The notes under the pieces: generated by a model
Told to the model about the DNA's origin: nothing
The model's database searches: none
The model's input: only the letters and a program-made list of their open reading frames with translations
Position numbers and translations under genes: made by a program
Source: Enterovibrio norvegicus FF-33
GTDB taxonomy: Bacteria; Pseudomonadota; Gammaproteobacteria; Enterobacterales; Vibrionaceae
Length of the DNA stretch: 64,000 nt
Reading direction: 5' to 3'
NCBI RefSeq assembly: GCF_000286835.2
Contig: NZ_AJYD02000038.1
Coordinates: forward strand, 186,001-250,000
Shown here: positions 17,912 through 25,906 of the stretch, one piece after another
How positions within the stretch are numbered: the stretch's first letter is position 1
How the letters are laid out: the number at the start of each line of letters is the position of its first letter

Positions 17912-19576
17912 CTACCTCGCCATCCAGTGTTTAACCCGTATTTGTTGGGGTTGCTTATCTTTCGCAACACGTGCCGGCATTCGCGCACGCATCTCTTGAG
18001 CAATCATGTAGCTCATCACCTGGTCATCGAAGCACCCTTCTTGCGCCCCCATCGCCCCTTTCTTGTCGTACACAAACGTGTGGAACTCCGACACGGTCCC
18101 TATCCAGTTGATGCCAGATTGGTCATGACGCAATAACGTTTTCATGCCTTCAGAGAGAATGGGTTTGGAGTGTTTCGTGGTGAGCCAACCGAGTTTGACC
18201 GTTTCGTCTTCATCGTCACGGTCGATGTACTGCTCGCAGTAAATACGTTGTGTGGGGTACAGATCTTTAAACGCCAGGATAAACGCGTGACCATGATTGT
18301 TCCGCTCAGGTCCCACGAACGCCTTGTTGTACCATTTGCCGATGTGGGCGACTACGTGTGCGAACATTTCCACGTCCAGGTACCCGAACCAGTGCGCCAC
18401 TTGCTCGCCGGTGCTTTTCTTCACCACATCGAAACTGGAGCGATCACCGTGTTCGAGTCCTTCGGCAATATCCACCCCAACGGCGTAATCTTCGTCAGGG
18501 TCCGGCAGCTCCCAAACGAGCAACATGTTCATCAAGCTACGCTGGCCTTGCTCATCCAGCGTTTCGGGTTTAGCGGCTTTGGTCTTCTCACCGGTAACAG
18601 GCTCAACGTCATACACAATGAGCGGCTTTGAGCATTGGCCTTCCGCCTTCATCACATGATTGGCATCGAACACGCGTCGACCTGAGGTCAAAAACGCTTC
18701 TAGCGGCGTCGAGGGAAACTCTTGTTTCATCTCATCACCCTGCTCGGCTTCTTTGAGCACGTACCATTGGCGCTGCTCATCATCGATGATGCAATCCATG
18801 GCTGCTTCCACCGCCGTAAAGTAATCACGCTGCGTTTTGCTCATCACCAGGCCATGTTTCGGGACCTTGGCGCGATACTTCGGATCTTGCCACCACGCAA
18901 AGAAGTGAAACTTCCAGTCGAGTGATGTCAGGTCGCTGCCAACGCGTGCATGCTCCATGGATTTGGAGGCCATGGCGTGAAAGTCGCCGCCCACACCTTC
19001 TGCGGTTGACTCAATGAACGCCACACATCCAGGGTGAATCGCATTCAAGGTACCGGTGCGCACTTCTTTGGCTTTCTGTGGATACTGCGCACAAATCTTG
19101 CCGTGCTCAGAAACATGCAGCCGATGGACCGTCCCTGAACGAAACGATGTCGCCACCTGAATGCTCGAGCCATGCGCAAACAACAGGCTGCCACCGGTTT
19201 TGCCTGAGGTGCGTGACTTGATAATGAAACGCGCCTTCAACCAATCCGGTAAGTTGTCGAACGGGATTTCTATCTTGGTCCTGAATATCTCGCCCGCCGC
19301 ATTTTGGTCCTGGGCGATGATCCCGCACTTGAGGTTGTTATTGAAAAGCGCCTCGTCCAAGAGGTAGATATCGATGGCGGTAGAGAAACCAATCTGTCTG
19401 GCTTTAAGAATGATGTTGAGCCAATGCATCAGCTCGAACAGCAACCGTTGTGCTGGCCTTAACCGAAACGTGACCAGCTTGCCTTGTTCATTCTCTATCT
19501 TGTAGAGGTTGTTTAGACGCCACCATTTGTCGGAGAGATTGCGTTTAATCTCTTCGGTCAATGCTTGTTCTGTCAT
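17912..19576 (-). CDS. terL: Terminase large subunit
   Basis: A 554-residue protein. The ATPase part has the deviant Walker A LKARQIGFSTAIDIYLL (about residues 57-73) and a Walker B region near FIESTAEGVGG. The nuclease part contains the first catalytic aspartate in AVGVDIAEGLEHGDRSSFDVV (about residues 364-384) and a later acidic site near FDDQVMSYMIA. This is the order of ATPase and RNase H-like nuclease domains seen in headful-packaging terminases. It is preceded by the small subunit and followed directly by the portal. Confidence 0.9.
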   Translation of the reverse strand: MTEQALTEEIKRNLSDKWWRLNNLYKIENEQGKLVTFRLRPAQRLLFELMHWLNIILKARQIGFSTAIDIYLLDEALFNNNLKCGIIAQDQNAAGEIFRTKIEIPFDNLPDWLKARFIIKSRTSGKTGGSLLFAHGSSIQVATSFRSGTVHRLHVSEHGKICAQYPQKAKEVRTGTLNAIHPGCVAFIESTAEGVGGDFHAMASKSMEHARVGSDLTSLDWKFHFFAWWQDPKYRAKVPKHGLVMSKTQRDYFTAVEAAMDCIIDDEQRQWYVLKEAEQGDEMKQEFPSTPLEAFLTSGRRVFDANHVMKAEGQCSKPLIVYDVEPVTGEKTKAAKPETLDEQGQRSLMNMLLVWELPDPDEDYAVGVDIAEGLEHGDRSSFDVVKKSTGEQVAHWFGYLDVEMFAHVVAHIGKWYNKAFVGPERNNHGHAFILAFKDLYPTQRIYCEQYIDRDDEDETVKLGWLTTKHSKPILSEGMKTLLRHDQSGINWIGTVSEFHTFVYDKKGAMGAQEGCFDDQVMSYMIAQEMRARMPARVAKDKQPQQIRVKHWMAR

Positions 19577-19597
19577 ACGAAAAACACCACCGCGGAG

Positions 19598-19620
19598 GTT
19601 TTACCCCATTGGGGGAAAAC
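19598..19620 (-). other. Stem-loop between terminase genes
   Basis: GTTTT-A-CCCC and GGGG-G-AAAAC pair around a 3-base loop between the small-subunit stop and the large-subunit start. It may protect the mRNA or act as an attenuator; no pac-site claim is made. Confidence 0.45.
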
Positions 19621-19636
19621 TGCGCCAGCACTGGGC

Positions 19637-20344
19637 TCAAGAGCCCATCAACCCGCCAGAGCCCATTTCTCTGAGCTCTTCGAGTATCTGACCTATCGGC
19701 GTATCATCTGCGTTGCCATCGCTAAATAACTTCTGCGTTTCCGCAATGATCTTCTCGCGCCTAACGACATCGATACCCAATGTGCTCATGGTTCGGGTCA
19801 GCGATTCAATGCGGCCAGTGAGTATGTCGAGTTGGCCATTCAATCGTGTAAACGCTTCATAGAGTGCAACGCGTTCTTTCAGTGTCTCTGCCTTTGAAAG
19901 GTCTTCATGGATCTTGCCTAAGTACTCAATACCGCTTTGTAATCTCGCCCGAGTCAGTAGCAATTCATCTTCCAACGTGGCCGTAAACGCGGCATCAAAC
20001 ATGACCTGTTTATCGGCGGGAAAGTAGCGCGCGTAAAAGCTCCCTTTTCGAAAAGATTCACCTCGAACGTCATGCCCACTCTCAGCCTCTTCACGTTGGC
20101 GCTCATCGATAATGATGACTTGGGTTTTCTGCTGCTCTTTCTTCGCAGCCTTTCTTTGCGCACTGCGCACTTTCGCGGTTTCTTTTTGCGCAGTTGTGAA
20201 CTGCGCAATAGTGCGCACTTTAATGTGTCTGCGCGCACTGGCGTAATTCAGCCCTTTTGCTTCACACCATTCCTTTGCGCCGGTCCCGTATTTCTCATGG
20301 TCGTGTTGAAACTGCGCTTGTAATTTCTTCCAATCGCGAGACAT
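19637..20344 (-). CDS. terS: Terminase small subunit
   Basis: A 235-residue protein. Residues 17-42 (EKYGTGAKEWCEAKGLNYAS, then ARRHIK) form the DNA-binding helix-turn-helix typical of phage small terminases, with a basic linker (RSAQRKAAKKEQQKT) after it. The middle helices (RARLQSGIEYLGKIHEDLSK) fit the oligomerisation domain. The ATG overlaps the stop of the short gene at 20344-20520 (TAATG). Role: recognition of packaging sites and activation of the large subunit. Confidence 0.8.
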   Translation of the reverse strand: MSRDWKKLQAQFQHDHEKYGTGAKEWCEAKGLNYASARRHIKVRTIAQFTTAQKETAKVRSAQRKAAKKEQQKTQVIIIDERQREEAESGHDVRGESFRKGSFYARYFPADKQVMFDAAFTATLEDELLLTRARLQSGIEYLGKIHEDLSKAETLKERVALYEAFTRLNGQLDILTGRIESLTRTMSTLGIDVVRREKIIAETQKLFSDGNADDTPIGQILEELREMGSGGLMGS

Positions 20345-20520
20345 TACTGACTGACTTGTTCTCGGCTCAGCTCACCTTCGACAATCCAATCCCCCATCAT
20401 GGGACGATGGCTGGCTTTTGTGGTTATGCGCGAACCGTCTCTAAGGACGACGCGCGCGCTGGTACCATTCCAACGAATGACACTGACAATGCGGCCTGAT
20501 TTGGTTTGTAAATCACTCAT
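20344..20520 (-). CDS. Small conserved-looking phage protein (58 aa)
   Basis: A short frame on the minus strand. ATG at 20520 with a strong GGAGG site 6 bases upstream; it ends TAATG, overlapping the terminase small-subunit start. The peptide starts MSDLQTKSGRIVSVIRWNGT and continues with a beta pattern ending in GDWIVEGEL. It looks like a small SH3-like or beta-barrel protein. Ribosome site, coupling and coding-like sequence make it real despite its size. Its function is unknown; position suggests DNA packaging or lysis timing. Confidence 0.7.
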   Translation of the reverse strand: MSDLQTKSGRIVSVIRWNGTSARVVLRDGSRITTKASHRPMMGDWIVEGELSREQVSQ

Positions 20521-20545
20521 GCATTTCCTCCGTCACCAACCGTGG

Positions 20546-20728
20546 TCAGTCCTGGTCTTGCTTGTCCTGCATGATTTTTGTCTGGGCATGTTTGTACCAC
20601 CAGTTAACTGCAAAGGTGGCGACACCAATAAGAAAGCCGCCCAAGGCGACCCATTCGTTAAAGGTTAGTCCTGCCATGGTGGTCACCGCTGACGCGCCAT
20701 AGGAAATGCCAGAAGCAGATTCATTCAT
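20546..20728 (-). CDS. Holin (single membrane segment class)
   Basis: A 60-residue protein with one hydrophobic segment (WVALGGFLIGVATFAVNWWY, residues about 26-45) and a charged C-terminus (KHAQTKIMQDKQDQD). Size, topology and placement next to another holin-like protein and the endolysin fit a phage holin that triggers release of the M15 endolysin. It starts 2 bases after the neighbouring holin-like gene ends. An antiholin role cannot be excluded. Confidence 0.7.
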   Translation of the reverse strand: MNESASGISYGASAVTTMAGLTFNEWVALGGFLIGVATFAVNWWYKHAQTKIMQDKQDQD

Positions 20729-20730
20729 TG

Positions 20731-21135
20731 TTAATCTCTACTCATCGCCTCAGTGACTTTAGGCACAATCTTTTCAGCGCTTCGCCCGATGACATAACCA
20801 CCCAATCCAATCTGCAGGAGAGTCCAGGCTTCGGTGGCCAATCGAAACTCAGTCAGCCCAAAGGTATCGGCAACGACAAGGACCAAGAACGTCAGCATAG
20901 TGATAGGACGCCAATTACGTTGTAACCAACTCGCGCCTTGCGCCTCAGCAGTAATGACCTTGGTTTTCGATTCAATCAGACGGGCTTCATAATCCATGAC
21001 CTTCGCGGCCATGGCGCTTTGCATATCAAACAGGCGAGCTTTGACCTGCAGGCGTTCTTCATCACTGGTATGAAGATCATCAATCAACGCAGTAACCGGC
21101 TCAACGATGCCGGACAGAACGTTCCAAATACTCAT
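20731..21135 (-). CDS. Holin of 3TM family
   Basis: A 134-residue protein. The pattern WLQRNWRPITMLTFLVLVVA near residues 70-89, followed by a second hydrophobic segment (AWTLLQIGLGGYVIGRSAEK), matches the GTA_holin_3TM family (pfam11351), in which the WxxRxWRP motif precedes the membrane segments. Residues 25-65 are a helical stretch with MAAKVMDYEARLIESKTKVI. The start codon overlaps the endolysin stop (TAATG). With the 60-residue membrane protein it forms a two-component holin module. Confidence 0.8.
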   Translation of the reverse strand: MSIWNVLSGIVEPVTALIDDLHTSDEERLQVKARLFDMQSAMAAKVMDYEARLIESKTKVITAEAQGASWLQRNWRPITMLTFLVLVVADTFGLTEFRLATEAWTLLQIGLGGYVIGRSAEKIVPKVTEAMSRD

Positions 21136-21614
21136 TACGCGGCCTCTTGTTGCTCAACGGGGTAACGCTTACGGCAAAGGTGGAAATGAGGACCATCAAT
21201 GAGCGGTGTTTTACCTTGCTGCTTCTTGCGCGCAACATAGCGAGCGATGGCGGCTTCCAAGTCTTCTTCATCATTGATGACACTCCAACAGGCGCCCCAT
21301 ACCACAGACACATCCAACTCAATCGCCGCTTGTCTCATGGCGTATGCAATCTTCACATACAGGCCAAAATCCCATCGCACTTCACCACACACCCATGCGC
21401 CGAGGTCGACAGCATGGCCCGTCAAGTGACGGCTTTTCTTCGTACGAGACCCGCCTTGCTGCATGAGCACCAGATGACGCTCAAGCGTTCTTAATCCTTC
21501 GAGAACAGCAAAATCAACAGGGGTAATCTGTATGGCTCGCTTAACCACACGCACCATATCAATATGAACTGGCGCTAATCGTTTGGATGAACGTGTGCCG
21601 AGTCGAAAAGACAT
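21135..21614 (-). CDS. Endolysin, M15-family peptidase
   Basis: I start this at the ATG at 21614, with GGAG 8 bases upstream; a GTG 9 bases earlier is less likely. About 159 residues. Zinc and catalytic motifs of the M15 (VanY/L-Ala-D-Glu peptidase) fold are visible: SRHLTGHAVDLGAW supplies the HxxxxxxD zinc pair and GPHFHL supplies the third His. No signal peptide, so it depends on the holins. Role: cleaves peptidoglycan cross-bridge peptides at lysis. It is followed by the coupled holin genes. Confidence 0.85.
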   Translation of the reverse strand: MSFRLGTRSSKRLAPVHIDMVRVVKRAIQITPVDFAVLEGLRTLERHLVLMQQGGSRTKKSRHLTGHAVDLGAWVCGEVRWDFGLYVKIAYAMRQAAIELDVSVVWGACWSVINDEEDLEAAIARYVARKKQQGKTPLIDGPHFHLCRKRYPVEQQEAA

Positions 21615-21641
21615 AGCCCTCACTCCTCAAAATTTAGGTAC

Positions 21642-21710
21642 AAAAAAACCCGCGCAGTGGCGGGTTAGATTGGGCACAAAAAAACCTCGGCCCGTTTAAA
21701 GGTCGAGGTT
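21642..21710 (-). terminator. Tandem terminators between bacteriocin operon and lysis genes
   Basis: Two hairpins in a row: CCCGC/GCGGG at 21649-21664 and CCTCG/CGAGG at 21685-21708, each followed on the minus strand by a T7 run. They end transcripts coming from the toxin/immunity genes before the lysis genes. Late transcription would have to read through them with Q-like antitermination, or start below them. Confidence 0.75.
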
Positions 21711-21880
21711 ATGCATTATTAGAAGAAAATAACGCGGTTTTTGGTGAGGCTCAAGCGGTTTAGGTTGTTCGATTTACCAAAAACAAAATTCAAAGAAATA
21801 CTCTGGTCGAATGTAACTGACAATTTCTCTGACAACGTAAGCCTACTTAGCGCAAATCAGGTAATGAGATAATCAGAACA

Positions 21881-22315
21881 CTAGCCGCAAGAAGGTTGCT
21901 CATAACGGAGCTGACTAACGTTCTCCGATTCCGGGTCATACACCACTAGGACAGTGTCGCCACTGACGTTGAATCTTTCCCAAGCACCAACCAACCCTAG
22001 TACTGGTACCTTTTTTGCTGGCATAGCTGCTGTTGGTTGACCCAGTAAATCTGTCACTTCATTCGATTTCATGTTTACCGTTATTCCCAGCGGTAATGCG
22101 CCAACCTGATTTGGTTTAACTTCAATACCAATGAGCGTGTTTGTTTGTCGATCAAAGACAAACGAAACATTGTTGGATTTAGACGTCACGAAAAACGTAT
22201 CGAAAGCAGGATCAACATCACGTGGCACGTTTCCACCACTTAAGGAGGCAAAGTGAGCCTGCTTCATGAGTTGGTTGTACGTTTGACCTATCATCTTTCC
22301 ATATTCCGTACTCAT
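21881..22315 (-). CDS. Probable immunity protein of the S-type toxin (DUF6392-like)
   Basis: I use the ATG at 22315, which shares bases with the toxin stop (TGATG), implying translational coupling; a further ATG at 22324 is possible. About 144 residues, soluble. The core has beta strands VSFVFDRQTNTLIGIEV and LPLGITVNMKSNEVTDLLGQ, then AWERFNVSGDTVLVVYDPES. These recall the DUF6392 family found beside S-type pyocins. Partner: the nuclease toxin at 22315-23871, to which it would bind in the producing cell. The family match is from memory and should be treated as probable. Confidence 0.65.
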   Translation of the reverse strand: MSTEYGKMIGQTYNQLMKQAHFASLSGGNVPRDVDPAFDTFFVTSKSNNVSFVFDRQTNTLIGIEVKPNQVGALPLGITVNMKSNEVTDLLGQPTAAMPAKKVPVLGLVGAWERFNVSGDTVLVVYDPESENVSQLRYEQPSCG

Positions 22316-23871
22316 CAATACCATCCATTTTCTTTGTTAATTTCATGCAGTTTTTTTCGCGCTGAATCCAACTGATCTTGTTCGTAACCATTTTCTTTCA
22401 AGCACTGCTCTATAGCATCAAAGTTACTATCAACAGCATCCTTAATGCTATTAGAATCTTCTATCTGTTTTTCAGGTTGGTTACGTCCACCGTAAGTTTC
22501 ACTGCATTTTTGATGTACTTTGGCTGGTATAGCAATTCCTGCTGCAGAATTTTTTAACATGTTAATTTGTTCTTCAGTCAGGAATGTAACTCCAAGCTCT
22601 TTCATCAGCGCTCGCTTTAATGCTGCTAGAGAAGGAATATGATCGATGTCCATCCCATCTTTCTTACTTCGAGGAGCTAAATCGCCATAGGTACCAACTT
22701 CAAGTGGTTTAACTTTGGGCTTCCTTGGCCGACTAAACACCAAATAAAGTGGGTCAATACCACTATCTGCCGGAAACGTCACTATCAGTTCAATGTGTTC
22801 CGCTTCAGGGTTTGGATAGACTAGCTTGTCTAGTTCCTGTCCATCATAATCTATCGGGCGAACGAGAATATTGCTGATTTCAAGGCCACTGGTGTCAGGA
22901 AACGATGTACCTGCAGTGAGCAGGTTGTCGCTGTCGTCGGGGTACCAGGTCAGCGTTATTTGCTCATCGACTTTCGCCTCAAATCTCTCCCCAACGGCAT
23001 TGGCTGAAATACGTCGTACACTATCACCATACGGGCTGCCTTCGCCTGTGTGTATGCCTACAACTTGTGGATTGCCGTTTTCATCTTGATATAGCCGGAA
23101 GCGAACGCGTGTTATAGCTTCGGGCAATTGTGCTAATTCGTCTTCCGAATATAGGGTGCCATCACCCAATTGCGATGGCCAAAATGCCAATAGCAAGAAG
23201 TTAGCACGAGATACTGTGCTCTTGGCCATTTCTCCCGCAAGCGCCCAGTTAAGAGGCATTCTAGAGGTCGTGCCTGTTATCTTCCCTAGTGGTAAAAGAC
23301 CGCTAGCTGTCATCGCCCTTGCAGGGGCCATTGCTGCCATCACACCAAAATTTGGAGCCTTTAGTTCCTCTTCGCAGGCTTGTGTATCGCCGTACGGTCG
23401 GGTGCAAGATTTGGCAAATACTTTGTCAGCTTGAGGCGCCCTAGAAAAATTCTCTGATATCGCTGGCGGTGGTGTGGGTGTCAGCGGCGGTTCAGCAATC
23501 ACTGGCTCTGGAACATAACTTGGTTCTGAAAAGGAAGAGGCCGGACCATTATTGGCTGATCGCGATGCACCCATGCGCGGCTGGGCGGTCAAAAAACGCT
23601 GTTTGGCATCATTGAATGCTTGGTCAGTCATGGTAATTTGGTTGCTGGCATTGGCGACCAACTTGCCATCGGCGTACTTAAACAACGGGGCTGTGGGGTT
23701 ATCAGACACCACTACCATCTCGCCCCGAGCGAGGGACGATTGAATCGACACCCCACTTGAACCTGAAGGCAGCATCGTCAGCAAGTCGGCATCACTGTAA
23801 CGTGAAATATTCCCTTCAATTCGAATGGCATCATTTTTTGATAAACCATCCAGCCTTACAATCCTTGCCAT
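22315..23871 (-). CDS. S-type pyocin-domain toxin with C-terminal nuclease-like domain
   Basis: A 518-residue protein. Residues 1-100 are a short N-terminal region, then a Pro-rich linker (EPPLTPTPPPA). FAKSCTRPYGDTQACEEE with Cys residues is a segment seen in PAAR- and S-pyocin-linked toxins. The S-type pyocin translocation domain spans about 230-385 (VRFRLYQDENGNPQVVGIHT, SPYGDSVRRISANAVGERFE, ITLTWYPDDSDN). The C-terminus has GTYGDLAPRSKKDG, MDIDHIPSLAALKRAL and IPAKVHQKCSETYGGRN, a histidine-rich HNH-like nuclease pattern. No PAAR or receptor-binding domain is visible, so release may need lysis. Confidence 0.75.
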   Translation of the reverse strand: MARIVRLDGLSKNDAIRIEGNISRYSDADLLTMLPSGSSGVSIQSSLARGEMVVVSDNPTAPLFKYADGKLVANASNQITMTDQAFNDAKQRFLTAQPRMGASRSANNGPASSFSEPSYVPEPVIAEPPLTPTPPPAISENFSRAPQADKVFAKSCTRPYGDTQACEEELKAPNFGVMAAMAPARAMTASGLLPLGKITGTTSRMPLNWALAGEMAKSTVSRANFLLLAFWPSQLGDGTLYSEDELAQLPEAITRVRFRLYQDENGNPQVVGIHTGEGSPYGDSVRRISANAVGERFEAKVDEQITLTWYPDDSDNLLTAGTSFPDTSGLEISNILVRPIDYDGQELDKLVYPNPEAEHIELIVTFPADSGIDPLYLVFSRPRKPKVKPLEVGTYGDLAPRSKKDGMDIDHIPSLAALKRALMKELGVTFLTEEQINMLKNSAAGIAIPAKVHQKCSETYGGRNQPEKQIEDSNSIKDAVDSNFDAIEQCLKENGYEQDQLDSARKKLHEINKENGWY

Positions 23872-23970
23872 TCCCTTCCCAAAAATTCTCTATATTTAAC
23901 AAGCACCTTGCAAGAATTACTCCACAAAGCCAGTCATAAGAATCAATGGCTTATTGCAACCATTCAATCA

Positions 23971-24012
23971 GTGAGCAATTCTTTGCCCAAATCCAGGCAA
24001 AAAGTTGCTCAC
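23971..24012. promoter_or_regulatory. Long inverted repeat upstream of the toxin operon
   Basis: A 17-base arm starting GTGAGCAATTCTTTGCC and its partner ending in TTGCTCAC pair at 15 of 17 positions around an 8-base loop. It lies about 100 bases upstream of the toxin start in an otherwise gene-free stretch (23872-24164). No T-run follows, so it is more likely an operator, attenuator or regulatory stem than a terminator. The rest of the stretch shows nothing definite. Confidence 0.5.
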
Positions 24013-24164
24013 AAGCAAAATATTGCTAGGAAAAGGTAAAGCCGTTTTTAGTGGGATTCTGACTACTGTCTTTCTCTGGCCACAAAATGAACTCAATCAA
24101 ACGGCCTAATAGATTAGGTGGAATTGATCTTGCCCTTCTCAACTCCGATCCTCTACACTAAACA

Positions 24165-24180
24165 CTGTTTAAATATACAG
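24165..24180 (+). promoter_or_regulatory. LexA (SOS) box
   Basis: CTGTTTAAATATACAG fits the CTGT-N8-ACAG LexA operator exactly. It lies 8 bases before the ATG at 24189, so there is no room for a normal leader. The 20-base context CACTGTTTAAATATACAGTA is identical to the box in front of umuD at 31416-31431. Confidence 0.8.
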
Positions 24181-24188
24181 TACAATTT

Positions 24189-24515
24189 ATGCCAGCCATA
24201 CGTTACAGACACAACTACAAATCTGGGATCATCTCCGCTTCAGCGACATCGCTTGAAGACGTGTCCCGTCGCGAGAATCTCCCTGCTCTGCTCAAAGACG
24301 GCAGCCTGGTCTATTTTCCTTTTGGCGGCTTTATTGAGCGGAAGTCGCTCTCGAACGTACAGTTCGTCAAGATGGTAAACATTATTGGGTTTTCCCCCAG
24401 TGAGGGAGAATCCGGTCCCTGGCAGGATATTCCAAGTAACAGTGAAGTACTCGGCGTATTTAGGACAGGAAAGTACTATGTGGCACTTGATAATCAACAA
24501 GTTGTGTTAGTCTAA
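24189..24515 (+). CDS. SOS-controlled protein of unknown function
   Basis: A 108-residue soluble protein, family not recognised. It starts MPAIRYRHNYKSGIISASAT and contains LKDGSLVYFPFGGF and RTGKYYVALDNQQVVLV. The only strong clue is regulation: a perfect LexA box ends 8 bases before the ATG, so either the mRNA is nearly leaderless or translation begins inside. It is 25 bases upstream of the DUF3883 gene and may be co-transcribed with it, which would put a restriction-like protein under DNA-damage control. Confidence 0.6.
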   Translation: MPAIRYRHNYKSGIISASATSLEDVSRRENLPALLKDGSLVYFPFGGFIERKSLSNVQFVKMVNIIGFSPSEGESGPWQDIPSNSEVLGVFRTGKYYVALDNQQVVLV

Positions 24516-24540
24516 GTCGTCTAATAAATAGAGGTCTCAC

Positions 24541-25845
24541 GTGGGATTGAAACTAGATAAAAGCAAACGCATTGCTCGACTCAAAACAATCGCGTCAAAG
24601 TTAACGAACGGTGACATCGTGGCAGCGGCTGAACATTTCCACGAATTGCACGGAGACATTGAGAGTTATATCGACTCAACCACATATGATGTGCTTATTA
24701 ATGGGCGCCCATATCCTCCCAAGGCCATATTTGGTCTAGCGCTAACTCGCCTTCTGCAGCAACAAATTCGCTCTTTTCATTTCTCCGGCGGGAAAAAAAG
24801 CCCATGCTTTGAGATCCTCACTAAACTCGGCTTTGAGATAGTCCCTAAATCGCTCAAGCTCAACTTGTACCAGGCATATAGTCGCGAAGACATTAGTCAT
24901 CTGTTCGACCCAGACTACAAGTTTTCTTCAGGTTCAGGGCGTTGGGGCGGCACAGGAATTGTTTCTGGTTACCCCACTCCAAACGATCATGTTTTTATCG
25001 TCACCATGGAGAGAAACGAAAGCAACGATTACGATGATTATCTGACGGAAGATGGTGTTCTGTTCTGGAATACTCAGAACGAAGTTACCGCCAATAGCAA
25101 GCAAGTGAAAGACTTGCTTTCACATGACCCTGATACCGGCACTATCTATCTTTTCATGAGGGTCAACAGCAATGATGACTACACCTTCTTCGGTCCACTA
25201 ACTTTCAATGAGTGGAATCCAAACTCATCGAAACCTGTGCATTTCTTTTGGAACCTTTTGTCTTGGCCTTTAGCCGACAATATTAAAGAGCTCTTTGCCG
25301 CACACATTAAAGACGCTCGAATGCCTGGTTATAAAGCGCCGATTCCATTATCCGATGCCTCTTTGGTTGAAACTCCGCCCCCAAAACCTTCCAACTCTAA
25401 AAAGCAGGGTAGCAGAAAACCATCTGGCACCATTGATTGGGCAGCGAGGGAGCAATCTAACCGCCAGCTTGGAGATGCTGGTGAAAAAGCAGTCATTGCA
25501 TTTGAGCAAAAACAACTTACAGAACTTGGTCGTCCCGACTTAGCTTCCAGAGTTGAGCACGTTGCAACAATCAACAGTTCAGCAGGATATGACATCAAGT
25601 CATTTAATGACGATGAGTCTCACAAGTTCATCGAAGTAAAAACCACCACTGGCGGTATTAACACTGCGTTTTACATTTCAGCGAATGAGGTCAAAGTATC
25701 CACCGAGAAAGGCCAGGATTACTGGATATACCGTCTTTATAACTTCAAAAAAGAAAATGGTATCGGCAGGCTTTATCGTGTTCCAGGGCCTGTTGAAGAA
25801 CGTTTTTTGTTAACTTCAAACACATATATAGCATCACCAAAGTAG
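24541..25845 (+). CDS. Restriction-like protein with ScoMcrA-like head and DUF3883 nuclease domain
   Basis: A 434-residue protein with a GTG start and AGAGG upstream. N-terminal residues about 15-105 (IVAAAEHFHELHGDIESYID, INGRPYPPKAIFGLAL) resemble the head/SPRTN-like module of ScoMcrA-type restriction enzymes. Residues about 115-260 (YSREDISHLFDPDYKFSSGS, VFIVTMERN, FMRVNSNDDYTFFGPLTF) look like a DUF3427-type domain. Residues about 300-434 are DUF3883, with PD-(D/E)xK-like residues in GYDIKSFN and FIEVKTTTG. Likely role: recognition and cleavage of modified or foreign DNA. No HNH motif is seen. Confidence 0.65.
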   Translation: MGLKLDKSKRIARLKTIASKLTNGDIVAAAEHFHELHGDIESYIDSTTYDVLINGRPYPPKAIFGLALTRLLQQQIRSFHFSGGKKSPCFEILTKLGFEIVPKSLKLNLYQAYSREDISHLFDPDYKFSSGSGRWGGTGIVSGYPTPNDHVFIVTMERNESNDYDDYLTEDGVLFWNTQNEVTANSKQVKDLLSHDPDTGTIYLFMRVNSNDDYTFFGPLTFNEWNPNSSKPVHFFWNLLSWPLADNIKELFAAHIKDARMPGYKAPIPLSDASLVETPPPKPSNSKKQGSRKPSGTIDWAAREQSNRQLGDAGEKAVIAFEQKQLTELGRPDLASRVEHVATINSSAGYDIKSFNDDESHKFIEVKTTTGGINTAFYISANEVKVSTEKGQDYWIYRLYNFKKENGIGRLYRVPGPVEERFLLTSNTYIASPK

Positions 25846-25906
25846 TGCCAAAATTAAACCATAATTCTCACTGACGTCATTTCCAGCATAAAGGTGCATC
25901 TCTCAA

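Noticed and set aside
19577-19636. Packaging (pac/cos) site
   Set aside because: A hairpin is present but nothing specific to pac or cos can be recognised from one sequence.
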